A DNA stretch of 64,000 nt. It comes from an uncultured Roseobacter sp. (GTDB lineage Bacteria > Pseudomonadota > Alphaproteobacteria > Rhodobacterales > Rhodobacteraceae). The stretch covers positions 1,054,001-1,118,000 of the forward strand of contig NZ_CANLKW010000001.1 in assembly GCF_947491795.1 (NCBI RefSeq), written 5' to 3'. Below the pieces are notes generated by a model. The model was not told the origin of the DNA, did no database searches, and saw nothing but the letters and a program-made list of their open reading frames with translations. Shown one piece after another: positions 16,112-25,595 of this stretch; the stretch's first letter is position 1; every line of letters starts with the position of its first letter. The position numbers were made by a program, and so were the translations under genes.

Positions 16112-16348
16112 TCAGGCGCTGTCGTTTTTTCCGGCCGCAGCCGTGATTGCCCAGGCGAACTGAACACCCGAAAAAACGATTCCATTCAGGATCCAGAACA
16201 CCAGAACGGCCATGAGCGCCACGTCGGAGCCGGCCACCAGATGCCACAGATTGCCAACGTTGGACCACAAAACGAGGCCCACAAAGACACCGGCAACACC
16301 GAAGCCGGTCAATGCGCTTGTCAGGTAGAGTTTTACAACACGCGGCAT
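16112..16348 (-). CDS. Small two-span membrane protein
   Basis: A 78-residue inner membrane protein with two predicted transmembrane helices: about residues 7-28 (YLTSALTGFGVAGVFVGLVLW) and 38-62 (VALMAVLVFWILNGIVFSGVQF). A GGGGAGA ribosome-binding site fixes the ATG at 16348. Function is unknown. It lies downstream of nusB on the same strand, 60 bases beyond its position of end-to-start spacing, and upstream of the 38-residue frame, so these could be a small-protein extension of the nusB transcript (inference). Confidence 0.75.
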   Translation of the reverse strand: MPRVVKLYLTSALTGFGVAGVFVGLVLWSNVGNLWHLVAGSDVALMAVLVFWILNGIVFSGVQFAWAITAAAGKNDSA

Positions 16349-16407
16349 GGTCTCTCCCCATAAGATGGCGTTCACAGCGCCTCAGCTCTCATCCAGACTG
16401 CCTGACT

Positions 16408-16890
16408 TCAGAACGCCTCTGGCCGGGCCTCGCGGGCCATATGATCCAGGACAGCATTTACAAAGCGAGGTTCTTTGCCGTCCGGAAAGAACGCCTTTGC
16501 CACATCGACGTATTCGGTGATCACAACCTTTGGCGGTGCGGACGCCTCGCGCAGCTCTGCTCCCGCGGCCCGGAACAGGGCACGGATGGTCGGGTCAATA
16601 CGCGCGATCGGCCATTTTACCACCAGGGCACGGTCCGTCATCTGGTCAATCGGCGCCTGATAGTTGACCGCGCCTTCCAGAACGTCGGCAAAGAGTTCCA
16701 TATCGCCATCCAGCATCTCTTCGCCTTCGTAAACAGCGCCGAAACGGTGGTCTAGAAACTCCCGGCGTACCGCGTCAACGGTCTGACTGGTCTGCTCCAT
16801 CTGAAAAAGGGCCTGTACCGCGTAAAGGCGCGCAGCCGATTTCATTTTTCGGCGCTGATTGCCGGAGAGATTGCCGTGGGCAGCTGTCAT
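16408..16890 (-). CDS. nusB: Transcription antitermination factor NusB
   Basis: A 160-residue NusB. The family starts with an all-helical core after KSAARLYAVQALFQMEQT, with the typical end VVITEYVDVAKAFFPDGKEPRFVNAVLDH. With NusE (S10) it binds boxA RNA in rRNA leader transcripts. The start overlaps the ribH stop in ATGA, so NusB is the last gene of the riboflavin operon, as in many proteobacteria. Confidence 0.97.
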   Translation of the reverse strand: MTAAHGNLSGNQRRKMKSAARLYAVQALFQMEQTSQTVDAVRREFLDHRFGAVYEGEEMLDGDMELFADVLEGAVNYQAPIDQMTDRALVVKWPIARIDPTIRALFRAAGAELREASAPPKVVITEYVDVAKAFFPDGKEPRFVNAVLDHMAREARPEAF

Positions 16891-17438
16891 GTCGTTTGTG
16901 ATCCGTCTGTATCACCGGCAACGCGGTAGCTTTCACTCCCGGGTCTGAAACCGATGCCTTTGGTCTGGGCGCCCCACTTACGGCTGAGGGCAATAAGATG
17001 CAAGGCCGCTGCTGCCGCCCCACCGCCTTTGTTCTGACCGCCCGGATCTGCGCGTACCTCGGCCTGCGCGCGGTTCTCTACGGTCAGAATACCGTTGCCG
17101 ATGCACAACCCCTGCAGGCCCAGCAACTGGATCGCACGCGAGCTGTCATTGCACACCGTTTCATAGTGCGTTGTTTCCCCGCGGATCACACAGCCCAAAG
17201 CGACATAACCGTCAAAATTGCTGCGCCGGTCCGAAATGCCGATGGCTGTTGGCACTTCCAGCGCGCCGGGCATCTCGACGATTTCCCAGGTTCCGCCTGC
17301 GGCCTCGATCTCGGCCTTTGCGCCAGTCACGAGATTGTCGGCAATGTCCTTGTAGTAGGGTGCCACCACGATAAGCAGTTTCACCGGCTTGTCGAACGAC
17401 GGCACATCGGGCGAGTAGTGTTGTTCACTGGCAGCCAT
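16887..17438 (-). CDS. ribH: 6,7-dimethyl-8-ribityllumazine synthase
   Basis: A 183-residue lumazine synthase, which condenses 5-amino-6-ribitylaminouracil with 3,4-dihydroxy-2-butanone 4-phosphate. Family landmarks are VEMPGALEVPTAI, VALGCVIRGETTHYE with the active-site histidine region, and GNGILTVENRAQAE. It is slightly longer than usual at the C-terminus (about 20 residues after KWG). It follows ribB by 3 bases and overlaps nusB by 4. Confidence 0.97.
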   Translation of the reverse strand: MAASEQHYSPDVPSFDKPVKLLIVVAPYYKDIADNLVTGAKAEIEAAGGTWEIVEMPGALEVPTAIGISDRRSNFDGYVALGCVIRGETTHYETVCNDSSRAIQLLGLQGLCIGNGILTVENRAQAEVRADPGGQNKGGGAAAAALHLIALSRKWGAQTKGIGFRPGSESYRVAGDTDGSQTT

Positions 17439-17441
17439 GGA

Positions 17442-18566
17442 TCAGTCCTCGGAGATGGGGCGGGTGCCCACAATGCGCAGGTTATAGGCCTCAAGACCTG
17501 TATATTTCGTTTGCGGGCTGTCTGTCAGCAGAACCAGATCGGTCAGACCCATGGTCGACATGATCTGTGCTCCGACGCCCGTTCGCTTGATGGTACGCGG
17601 AGCATCGTCATCATCCTCATCCAGACGCAGCCGCGGGTGCGGCTCGCGGAACAGCAGCACTGCCCCCCTGCCCTCCCTGGCGATAATCTTCATGGCCCGT
17701 GGCAATTCATCAGCCGGACCCGGGCCCAGACCCAAGATATCTTCCAGCGCGTTCAGAGCATGGGTTCGGACCAGAACCGGCTCGTCCGTCGTGATATCGC
17801 CTTTGGACAGCATGACGTGGTCCGTACCGGTGATCTTGTCGGCGAAAACCCGCATGTGCCATTCGCCACCAAAGGCAGATGTCACCATGCGGCTGTCCCG
17901 CTGCTGCAGCAGGTTGTCGTGTTTGAGACGATAGGCAATCAGATCGCTGATCGTCCCGATTTTCATGCCATGCTGCTGTGCAAACTCAACCAGATCCGGC
18001 AAACGCGCCATTTCGCCATCGGCCTTCATGATCTCGCAGATGACGCCGGAGGGGTGCAAACCCGCAAGGCGGCTGATGTCCACGGCAGCCTCTGTGTGGC
18101 CCGCGCGCATGAGAACGCCACCATCGCGTGCGCGCAGCGGAAACACATGACCAGGCGTTGCAATATCCGCCTGGCCTTTGGTTTCATCTATGGCTGTCGC
18201 AACAGTCAGCGCGCGATCGGGGGCGGAAATACCTGTGCTTACGCCTTCCCGGGCTTCGATAGACACAGTGAAAGCAGTCTCGTGCCGCGAGGAGTTATTG
18301 ACGGCCATCATCGGCAGACCGAGCGTATCGATGCGCGCAGCCTCCATTGGCAGACAGATCAGCCCCCGCCCGTGAAGCGCCATAAAGTTGATGGCTGCGG
18401 CATCGGCGAATTGCGCGGGGATCACAAGATCGCCTTCATTTTCACGGTCTTCGTGGTCAACCAGAATGAACATCCGTCCCTGACGCGCATCCTTAATGAT
18501 CTCCTGGATCGGAGAGATACTGTCGCGCAGTGTCTGCTCTACGGGTCCCGGGGTTTCAAAACTCAT
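17442..18566 (-). CDS. ribB: 3,4-dihydroxy-2-butanone 4-phosphate synthase with degenerate GTP cyclohydrolase II domain
   Basis: A 374-residue two-domain protein. The N-terminal half (to about residue 210) is a complete DHBP synthase: [12 protein letters not shown], then [22 protein letters not shown], then [10 protein letters not shown]. It makes the four-carbon unit of riboflavin from ribulose 5-phosphate. The C-terminal half has the size and end signature of GTP cyclohydrolase II ([14 protein letters not shown], then LEAYNLRI) but no cysteine at all, so the three zinc ligands needed for catalysis are missing. The domain should be inactive for that reaction, and a true RibA should lie elsewhere in the genome. 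Confidence 0.94.
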   Translation of the reverse strand: MSFETPGPVEQTLRDSISPIQEIIKDARQGRMFILVDHEDRENEGDLVIPAQFADAAAINFMALHGRGLICLPMEAARIDTLGLPMMAVNNSSRHETAFTVSIEAREGVSTGISAPDRALTVATAIDETKGQADIATPGHVFPLRARDGGVLMRAGHTEAAVDISRLAGLHPSGVICEIMKADGEMARLPDLVEFAQQHGMKIGTISDLIAYRLKHDNLLQQRDSRMVTSAFGGEWHMRVFADKITGTDHVMLSKGDITTDEPVLVRTHALNALEDILGLGPGPADELPRAMKIIAREGRGAVLLFREPHPRLRLDEDDDDAPRTIKRTGVGAQIMSTMGLTDLVLLTDSPQTKYTGLEAYNLRIVGTRPISED

Positions 18567-18638
18567 GTATCTCTGGCCTCTGATGTCCTGATCATGGCTT
18601 TAGACCAGCCATTGCTGGTTGACCAGACGCCCGCGCGC

Positions 18639-19232
18639 TCAGCTGCTGTGCATTTCCGAAAGGCGCGCAACGTAACGGGCCAGCGTATCGATCTCCAGAT
18701 TGACCTGATCGCCAACCTTCACATCGCCCCAGGTCGTCGCCACCTTTGTGTGCGGGATAAAATTGATACCAAAATCACACCCGTCCACCGCATTGACCGT
18801 CAGCGACGTGCCATTCAGGGCAACTGATCCCTTTGGAGCGATGAATTTTGCCAGATCAGCGGGGGCACGCAGGACAACACGGGTACTGTCACCTTCTTCA
18901 CTGACGGAGACGACCTCTGCCACACCGTCAACATGGCCGGACACGATATGGCCGCCAAGCTCATCGCCAACACGCAGTGCGCGCTCCAGGTTCACCCGCT
19001 TGCCCGCAGACCAGGTGCTGAGGTTTGTCTTGCTGACAGTTTCGGCACTGATCTGCACTTCGTACCAGTCAGGCCCCAGGGCGACAACGGTCAGGCAGAC
19101 GCCGTCCGATGCAATGGAAGCACCCATATCGATACCTGCCGTGTCATAGGCGGTTTGAATGCGGGCGCGCAGATCGCCTTCCTGGCGGGTTTGCGTGACT
19201 GTGCCGATATCGGTGATGATTCCGGTAAACAT
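18639..19232 (-). CDS. ribE: Riboflavin synthase alpha subunit
   Basis: A 197-residue riboflavin synthase made of two tandem lumazine-binding barrels. The start MFTGIITDIGTV is the family signature. The first repeat has DGVCLTVV and the second SLTVNAV; GHIVSGHVDGVAEV joins them. It dismutates two lumazine molecules to riboflavin. It leads the downstream half of the riboflavin block; ribB follows 72 bases later. A 500-base region separates its start from the divergent capsule genes. Confidence 0.97.
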   Translation of the reverse strand: MFTGIITDIGTVTQTRQEGDLRARIQTAYDTAGIDMGASIASDGVCLTVVALGPDWYEVQISAETVSKTNLSTWSAGKRVNLERALRVGDELGGHIVSGHVDGVAEVVSVSEEGDSTRVVLRAPADLAKFIAPKGSVALNGTSLTVNAVDGCDFGINFIPHTKVATTWGDVKVGDQVNLEIDTLARYVARLSEMHSS

Positions 19233-19759
19233 AGCGGACCTCTGGTTTATCCCCGTCTGACCTAGCGGTGCGCTGTGTCACTGACAAGCCCCACGGCCGT
19301 CAGACACCGCGGGCAAGGCGCAGGGTCGCCCACACTGATCCCACCGGCAAACCGTTTCTGCGTGCCCGGCGATTGGCCTGAACCGCGCTGTTTTTCACCT
19401 GACACAGCGCCCACATGGCCATTTTCTGACAACAGCGACGCAAGCGGGGCAGACATGTGCCCCACTCTTGTGGGAGGGAAAAAACGACGTCGATTGCATT
19501 TTCTGATCACAACCACCCGGATACATGCCATAGCCACAGGCGGCCCGGACATACCCGAAAAACTGCAGGCAAAAGACAGCCCCCGCGCTCAGAAACCTGC
19601 ACAAACCGCGGCCCATTCGCAACAGTCGCGGCGCGTGCACAAACACCCAGCGCCCGAAACTCTTGCTTTTTCCCGGGTTTAGGGGCTACTCCTACAGCAA
19701 TAACGCCGGAAAATACCGGTGGTACGAGGCAGAATAAAACAGGTCGAGGAGACCGAGCA
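19233..19759. other. 527-base intergenic region between ribE and the capsule genes
   Basis: This divergent control region holds the ribE promoter and the promoter of the export lipoprotein. I see no conserved FMN-riboswitch motif and no convincing gene; open frames on both strands lack ribosome-binding sites and look random. The stretch CCGGAAAATACCGG near 19707 is a short inverted repeat close to the capsule promoter side. Confidence 0.5.
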
Positions 19760-20893
19760 GTGATACCTTTCGGCAACCGATGGGCGCGCCCCATCGCTGT
19801 AATTGCGGCATTGGCCGTCATTTCGTCGTGCGGACTTCCCAAAACCGGACCAAACAAACGCCAGATCTTCAGCGGATCTGTTCAGCAGGAAGGCGATGCA
19901 TTCGTCGTCGAGGTGAATGACCGGGTGACACGCGCCACAGCAGTGGTTCCGGCCCTTGGATTTTCAGACGGTTTTCAGAACGCGGGTGTGATGGGGTCAG
20001 ACACGATCCGGCCCGGTGACGTTCTGGGTCTGACAATCTGGGAAAATGTAGACGACGGCCTGCTGGCCGGTGAAACACAAAACGCGACACTGCTCGAAAC
20101 CGTTCAGGTCGACGGCGCGGGCTTCATCTTTGTTCCCTATGCGGGGCGCATCCGAGCCGCTGGCAATTCGCCCGAAGCTATCCGACGCATCATCACTGAG
20201 CGCCTCGAAGAGCAGACGCCTGATCCGCAGGTCGAAGTGCGCAGAATGGCAGGTGACGGCTCGACTGTTTCGCTTGTCGGTGCTGTCGGTGGTCAGGGGG
20301 TCTATGCGATTGAACGTCCCACCCGTACATTGTCGACCATGCTGGCCCGCGCCGGCGGCGTGACGATCGAACCTGAGATTGCACAGATCACCGTCTTGCG
20401 CGGACATGAAACGGGCCGCATCTGGTTCCAGGACCTGTACAGTTTCCCCGAGCTCGACATCGCATTGCGCAGCGGGGACAGAATTCTTGTCGAGGAAGAC
20501 ACCCGGTCCTTTACGTCGCTTGGTGCGACAGGAACACAGGCGCGTGTTTCTTTTGAATCCCAGAACCTTTCAGCGCTTGAGGCGATTGCGCAGGTCGGTG
20601 GCCTGGTTGCCAGCTCGTCGGATGCAACCGGTGTGTTTGTGTTCCGCAATGAGCCAGATGTGATCGCCGCAGAAGTACTTGGCCGTGATGACCTGATCGG
20701 CGCACAGCGGATGATCTACGTTCTGGATCTGACGCAGCCCAACGGGCTGTTCCGGGCGCGGGACTTTGTGATCCGTGACGGAGATACGCTCTACGTGACC
20801 GAAGCTCCGCTGGCACAATGGAATAAAACCATCTCCGGGATCTTCGGCTCTCTGGTCAGCCCGCTGGCCAGTGTTGATCAGCTGGCCAACTGA
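19760..20893 (+). CDS. Polysaccharide export outer-membrane lipoprotein (Wza/KpsD-like)
   Basis: A 377-residue polysaccharide biosynthesis/export family lipoprotein. A signal peptide ends in a lipobox VISSC, so the mature N-terminus should be lipidated. The Poly_export domain (about residues 80-170; RPGDVLGLTIWENVDDGLL, FVPYAGRIRAAG) is followed by SLBB-type beta-grasp repeats. The GTG at 19760 is chosen because a GAGGAG site precedes it by 9 bases and it opens directly onto the signal peptide. It would form the outer-membrane channel for a capsule. It is followed 8 bases later by a KpsC-like gene. Confidence 0.88.
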   Translation: MIPFGNRWARPIAVIAALAVISSCGLPKTGPNKRQIFSGSVQQEGDAFVVEVNDRVTRATAVVPALGFSDGFQNAGVMGSDTIRPGDVLGLTIWENVDDGLLAGETQNATLLETVQVDGAGFIFVPYAGRIRAAGNSPEAIRRIITERLEEQTPDPQVEVRRMAGDGSTVSLVGAVGGQGVYAIERPTRTLSTMLARAGGVTIEPEIAQITVLRGHETGRIWFQDLYSFPELDIALRSGDRILVEEDTRSFTSLGATGTQARVSFESQNLSALEAIAQVGGLVASSSDATGVFVFRNEPDVIAAEVLGRDDLIGAQRMIYVLDLTQPNGLFRARDFVIRDGDTLYVTEAPLAQWNKTISGIFGSLVSPLASVDQLAN

Positions 20894-20901
20894 TCGCAGC
20901 T

Positions 20902-22917
20902 ATGGGCGAAACGCCTTCTTCAGAAACAGCCGCCGGGCACGGAAGCGCCCGGCGGCTTTGCGTTTCCAGCGGCGGTTTTCCGAACCAGCCGCGCGTAAAA
21001 CGCATTCTGGAGCTCTCGGGCTACGACGTAAGCATAGGCCCACCCGGTGATGACGACGCGGTAGCTGTGTGGGGTAACAGCCCGGCAACACATCGCGACG
21101 AAGGACTTGCAAATCGCCACGATGCATCAGTGATCCGGGTCGAGGACGCTTTCCTGCGCTCTTTGCATCCCGCCCCTGCGGGCGAGCCTCCGCTGGGGCT
21201 GACACTCGATACCGGAGGCGTGCATTACGACCCGTCTGTTCCGTCGGACCTTGAAGCGATCCTGTCCGGGCATCCATTGGACGATACCGCTCTGCTGGAT
21301 GAGGCGCGTGGCGGCATTGCGCGTCTGAACGAGGCGCGTTTGGGGAAATACAGCGCTACTCTGACTGATGTACCGGCCCCTGCTCCCGGCTATGTACTGG
21401 TCATCGATCAGCCCCGGGACGACGCATCAGTTACTGCCTGCGGCGCTGACCGGAACCGTTTTCTGGAAATGCTTTTTATCGCCCGCGAAGAGCATCCCGC
21501 GGCACCGATCCTGATCAAAAGCCACCCCGAAACAGTTCAGGGGTTTCGGGACGGCTACTTTGAGCCACAGGACGCCTCTGAGAATGTCCGGTTCCTGACC
21601 GACCGCATCAGCAACCAGAGCCTGTTTGAAGGCGCTATTGGCGTCTACACGGTGTCCTCTCAGGCTGGTTTCGAGGCCATTTTTTCGGGTCACAGGCCGC
21701 GTGTGTTCGGACAGCCCTTTTATGCCGGGTGGGGCCTGACGGATGACGAGTTTCCCGTTCAGCGCCGTCAGCGCAGACTGACCCGTGCACAGCTTTTCGC
21801 GGGCGCTGTGCTGATCTATCCCAAATGGTACAGCCCGTTCACAGACAGCCTGTGCAGCGGATCAGAGGCGATTGAGATTATGGCCGCTCAGGCGCGCGCC
21901 TGGCGCGAGGATCACCTTGGCTGGGTCGCATCAGAGATACCGATGTCGAAACGCGCACACCTGCAGCAGGCGTTCGGGGCCTGCGCGCCTGTTTTATTCG
22001 AGGATGATCCCGGGCGCGCCCGGGCAACCGGACGGCCCTGGATGGTCTGGTCGGGCAAAGCAACGCTGGGACACCGGGACGCCGCACGGGTCACGGACGG
22101 TTTTCTGCGATCAAGTGGTCCGGGAGCCGAGCAGGTGCCTGCGCTCTCGCTCGTTGTGGACCAGACGGGCGATTACAATGACCCCGGCACGCCCGGCCGC
22201 CTCGAACAGCTTATTGCAGCCCGGGCAGATCTGCGCCCTGATCAGGAAAAACGCGCACAGGCCCTGATCCGGACGATCCGGCAAGAGGGTCTGACAAAAC
22301 ACACTACAACTGGTCGAACACCCGAATTGCCAGAGGGTCATCTGATACTCGTGCCAGGCCAGGTCCGGGAAGACGTCTCGTTACAGGCTGCGGGCGGTTT
22401 TGTGGCAGACGACATCGCACTGCTGGAGCGGGCGCGTGCCGCGCGCCCGGATGCCATCGTGATTTACCAACCCCATTCTGATGTGAGCGCCGGGCTGCTT
22501 CACGGCGGTATCCCTGAAGGTCTGGCAGATGTTGTTCTGCCGGATACCGAGGTCTCGGACCTGCTGGAAAAGGTCGACGAGGTCTGGGCGATGACCTCGC
22601 TGACCGGATTTGAGGCACTGATCCACGGCATGCCGGTCACCACGACGGGAGCGCCCTTTTACGCAGGCTGGGGGCTGACGACAGACACAGGTGATGTGCC
22701 GCCGCGCCGCCGCGCAACCCCGTCGCTGACCGGGCTGGTACATGCCGCACTGATCGACTACCCGCGGTACACGGACCCGGTGACGGGCTTGCCCTGCCCG
22801 GTCGAAACCGCAATCATGCGTCTGAGTGAGGCATCCGGCCTGCCACGCAGCAGACTGAACCGACTGCTCGCGAAACTGCAGGGGCTGTTTGCAATCCGGG
22901 CCAATCGCGGGCGCTGA
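20902..22917 (+). CDS. kpsC: KpsC-like capsule polysaccharide beta-Kdo transferase
   Basis: A 671-residue capsular polysaccharide biosynthesis protein of the KpsC/LipB type, with two related halves. The motif PFYAGWG appears at residues 272-278 and again at 585-591, each preceded by SxxGFEA and followed by an R-R-x-L/T-T stretch and an IYP/IDYP motif. KpsC adds the beta-linked Kdo linker to lysophosphatidylglycerol on which group 2-type capsules are built. No membrane segments are visible, so it is cytoplasmic or peripheral. Kps ABC transporter and KpsS genes are not present nearby. It converges on ribD, leaving 12 bases between stops. Confidence 0.9.
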   Translation: MGETPSSETAAGHGSARRLCVSSGGFPNQPRVKRILELSGYDVSIGPPGDDDAVAVWGNSPATHRDEGLANRHDASVIRVEDAFLRSLHPAPAGEPPLGLTLDTGGVHYDPSVPSDLEAILSGHPLDDTALLDEARGGIARLNEARLGKYSATLTDVPAPAPGYVLVIDQPRDDASVTACGADRNRFLEMLFIAREEHPAAPILIKSHPETVQGFRDGYFEPQDASENVRFLTDRISNQSLFEGAIGVYTVSSQAGFEAIFSGHRPRVFGQPFYAGWGLTDDEFPVQRRQRRLTRAQLFAGAVLIYPKWYSPFTDSLCSGSEAIEIMAAQARAWREDHLGWVASEIPMSKRAHLQQAFGACAPVLFEDDPGRARATGRPWMVWSGKATLGHRDAARVTDGFLRSSGPGAEQVPALSLVVDQTGDYNDPGTPGRLEQLIAARADLRPDQEKRAQALIRTIRQEGLTKHTTTGRTPELPEGHLILVPGQVREDVSLQAAGGFVADDIALLERARAARPDAIVIYQPHSDVSAGLLHGGIPEGLADVVLPDTEVSDLLEKVDEVWAMTSLTGFEALIHGMPVTTTGAPFYAGWGLTTDTGDVPPRRRATPSLTGLVHAALIDYPRYTDPVTGLPCPVETAIMRLSEASGLPRSRLNRLLAKLQGLFAIRANRGR

Positions 22918-22929
22918 TCAACGACGCGG

Positions 22930-24027
22930 TTATGTCCGTGGCCTGCGCCAGATATTCAGAACGTCACCGCCCACCTGCCGGCATGACTTCAGCCTGTACC
23001 GGTTGGCCTGATCGAGCCTGCCCAGACCGAGCGCGCCGACAGAAGGCAGCCCCTCGGCACCGATACCAAGACCCGCCGTGAACACGGCGAGCTCGTCCAC
23101 CAGGTCCGCTTCAGTGAGCGAGGCGGCGAGCGCGCTGCCACCCTCGCAGAACACACGTGTCAGCCCGTGACCGGCCAGTTGCCTGAGAACATCCACAGGG
23201 TCCAGCTGGGCACCAATGGCGGCGCAAGGAAGCAGAGTTGCGCCCAGATCGTGCCACGTCTGCTGGAGGCCTGCATCCGCATCCCGGCCATGGCAGAGCA
23301 GTACAGGAACATCTTTCGCTGTTCGCGCAAGCGTACTCATCAGCGGCAGATCCAGCCGTCTGCTGATCACCACACGGACCGGTTGCCAGGTCGTGCCCAG
23401 ATCCCGAACGGTGAGTGACGGATCATCTTTGCGCGCGGTTCCGCCGCCAACCATGACCGCATCATGGCGCGCGCGCATCGCGTGCACCAGGCGGCGCGCG
23501 GGCACCCCGGTAATCCACTTACTTTCGCCCGTTCCGGTCGCAATGCGTCCGTCAAAGCTGCTGGCCAGCTTCAGCGTCAGAAACGGTCGGTCCAGTTCGA
23601 TACGGGAAAAGAAACCGGCGTTGGCTTCGCGCGCCTGCGCCTCCATCATACCTGTTTCAACGGTCACGCCGGCCTCGCGCAGCATGGCAAGGCCCCGCCC
23701 GGCAACCCGGGGGTCGGGATCACCGGTGGCACAGACGACGCGGCGGACCCCGGCATCGATTAAAGCCTGAGCACAGGGGGGCGTTTTACCGTGATGCGCG
23801 CAGGGCTCCAGCGTCACATAGACATCTGCACCACGCACAGCAGAACCGGCCTGTTCAAGGGCTGTCGTTTCTGCGTGCGGGCGACCACCGGGCTGCGTCC
23901 ACCCGCGTCCGACAATCCGACCTTCGCGGACAATCACACAGCCCACAGCCGGATTGGGCCAGACCCGTCCAAGCCCGCGCCGGCCAAGACTGAGCGCCAG
24001 CGCCATAAAGCGGCGGTCTGCGCTCAC
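22930..24027 (-). CDS. ribD: Bifunctional riboflavin deaminase-reductase RibD
   Basis: A 365-residue bifunctional enzyme for the deaminase and reductase steps of riboflavin synthesis. The N-terminal zinc deaminase has HAETTAL and the [11 protein letters not shown] motif. The reductase half begins near [23 protein letters not shown] and includes [11 protein letters not shown]. Initiation is a GTG at 24027 overlapping the nrdR stop (GTGA). It is the last gene of the nrdR-ribD transcript; ribE follows only after the intervening capsule pair. Confidence 0.96.
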   Translation of the reverse strand: MSADRRFMALALSLGRRGLGRVWPNPAVGCVIVREGRIVGRGWTQPGGRPHAETTALEQAGSAVRGADVYVTLEPCAHHGKTPPCAQALIDAGVRRVVCATGDPDPRVAGRGLAMLREAGVTVETGMMEAQAREANAGFFSRIELDRPFLTLKLASSFDGRIATGTGESKWITGVPARRLVHAMRARHDAVMVGGGTARKDDPSLTVRDLGTTWQPVRVVISRRLDLPLMSTLARTAKDVPVLLCHGRDADAGLQQTWHDLGATLLPCAAIGAQLDPVDVLRQLAGHGLTRVFCEGGSALAASLTEADLVDELAVFTAGLGIGAEGLPSVGALGLGRLDQANRYRLKSCRQVGGDVLNIWRRPRT

Positions 24028-24491
24028 TCCTCAGGCGGCACGTCGGGCCGCAGCTCACTTACAAATTTGTCAAAGTCATCAGCGGCCTGGAAGTTCTTAT
24101 AAACACTAGCAAACCGCACATAGGCAACGGTGTCGATCCGTGCCAGAGCCTCCATCACAATCTCGCCGATCTGTTTGGAGTTGATGTCCGTCTCGCCCAT
24201 GCTTTCGAGCCGCCGCACGATGCCGGAAATCATCTGGTCGATGCGTTCGGGATCAATGGGGCGTTTCTGCATGGATATCCGGATCGACCGTTCCAGCTTG
24301 TCGCGGTCGAAATCCTCGCGCTTGCCATTGGATTTTATCACGACAAGATCGCGCAACTGTACCCGCTCGTAAGTGGTAAACCGGCCGCCGCAGGCCGGGC
24401 AAAAACGGCGTCTGCGGATGGACACATGGTCCTCCGCCGGTCGGCTGTCTTTTACCTGGGTGTCAATGTTTCCGCAAAACGGGCAGCGCAT
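24024..24491 (-). CDS. nrdR: Transcriptional regulator NrdR
   Basis: A 155-residue ribonucleotide reductase repressor. The N-terminal zinc ribbon has Cys3, Cys6, Cys31 and Cys34 (CPFC...CPAC), with the [15 protein letters not shown] basic stretch, followed by the ATP-cone domain ([16 protein letters not shown]). It represses ribonucleotide reductase genes through NrdR boxes. It precedes and overlaps ribD, a conserved pairing in proteobacteria. Confidence 0.97.
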   Translation of the reverse strand: MRCPFCGNIDTQVKDSRPAEDHVSIRRRRFCPACGGRFTTYERVQLRDLVVIKSNGKREDFDRDKLERSIRISMQKRPIDPERIDQMISGIVRRLESMGETDINSKQIGEIVMEALARIDTVAYVRFASVYKNFQAADDFDKFVSELRPDVPPEE

Positions 24492-24618
24492 GGGCCGTCC
24501 CCCTTCTCCAGTTCTCTGCCTCTTTTGTGGGATCGCCGCCCCACTTGCGGATACTTATAGGCCACCGGCTAGGTTTTGGGTAGAGGAGAAATGCAGCCGC
24601 CCTATCTGGTGGCAATCA

Positions 24619-25041
24619 TCAGCCGCCGCCGGCGCTCAGAAACTGAACGACGACCTCACGGCGGTGCGGGGCCTTACGGTGCTCGAAGAGGTACACCCCC
24701 TGCCATGTGCCCAGTGTCAGACGCCCGCCCGCAACAGGAACTGACAGGCTGACAGGCATCATCGCGGCTTTGATATGCGCGGGCATGTCGTCCGGCCCTT
24801 CAAGAGTATGGCGCAGATACCCCATGGAGGGATCATCCGACGGTGGCACCAGGCGGTCAAAAAAGGCGCGCAGGTCCAGCACCACATCCGGATCGGCGTT
24901 CTCCTGTATCAGCAGAGAAGCCGATGTGTGGCGCACCATGATAACCGCGACACCGTCGCCACGACCTGCAACAAGGCCATGCAGCTGATCTGTGAATTCG
25001 TAAAGCCCGGGGCCGTCTGTACGAATGGTGATCACATGCAT
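24619..25041 (-). CDS. YjbQ/UPF0047 family protein
   Basis: A 140-residue member of the family annotated as secondary thiamine-phosphate synthase (YjbQ). The characteristic stretches are VRHTSASLLIQENADPDV and the C-terminal GTWQGVYLFEHR with RREVVVQFL. Homologues have weak thiamine-phosphate synthase activity in vitro, but the physiological role is unclear. It is soluble. The gene stands alone, 127 bases upstream of the nrdR start. Confidence 0.9.
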   Translation of the reverse strand: MHVITIRTDGPGLYEFTDQLHGLVAGRGDGVAVIMVRHTSASLLIQENADPDVVLDLRAFFDRLVPPSDDPSMGYLRHTLEGPDDMPAHIKAAMMPVSLSVPVAGGRLTLGTWQGVYLFEHRKAPHRREVVVQFLSAGGG

Positions 25042-25071
25042 CGGTTTTTTGCGTCCCGGTACGGCTGCAGG

Positions 25072-25485
25072 TCAGAACCTGTCCAGCAGATCATCAATAA
25101 AGACATCGCAGAATTTATAGGCATGACCAACCGACAGGTTCTCGCCCTCGCGGCGCACCGAAACCGAATAAGACGGCGCGGTGTTCAACAGGCGCTCATC
25201 CGGCGCCAGGGTGTAGGCGACAGCCTTCGCGCCGGCTTGTGTTTTGGACGGACCGAGCGGGCTGAGCACAAAAAGGCGCTTGCGCGCGCCATCGAGGCCA
25301 GCCCGTCGGGTATAGTCTGCCGCCGCACACCAGATATCCGTCGCCCCCGCGCCGCGGCTTTCAATAACTTCGAACGTCTGGCCAGAGAGCGGATTTACGA
25401 CAAGCCGGTTTTTGGCAAGGTAAGGCTGAGCGGCGAGCGGGCCTGCCGCAACCGCCAGGGCACAGGTGAAAAAGATACTACGCAT
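25072..25485 (-). CDS. Hypothetical periplasmic protein
   Basis: A 137-residue protein with a short signal peptide (hydrophobic residues 4-17, cleavage near AAAGPLAAQP). The mature part is about 118 residues with two cysteines (DIWCAAAD and KFCDVF) that could form a disulfide. No domain is recognised. It reads toward yjbQ with a 30-base gap and may share its transcript. An ATG with a plausible upstream GGAG fits the start. Confidence 0.75.
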   Translation of the reverse strand: MRSIFFTCALAVAAGPLAAQPYLAKNRLVVNPLSGQTFEVIESRGAGATDIWCAAADYTRRAGLDGARKRLFVLSPLGPSKTQAGAKAVAYTLAPDERLLNTAPSYSVSVRREGENLSVGHAYKFCDVFIDDLLDRF

Positions 25486-25595
25486 AACGGCTCCTGTCAG
25501 AATTGCGTTCTGGTGGAAATACTAGCGCCGGTCCGTCAGAGAGCAAAATCGCGCCGGGTGACGATTTGCTGATCAATTGTGTCTGCGCAACCGGG

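Noticed and set aside
16998..18827. A 609-codon plus-strand frame across ribH, ribB and the end of ribE
   Set aside because: Antisense shadow of the riboflavin genes, with no ribosome-binding site or recognizable domain.
19233..19759. FMN riboswitch before the riboflavin genes
   Set aside because: I could not recognise the conserved RFN stems or core motifs upstream of ribE, ribB, ribH or ribD.
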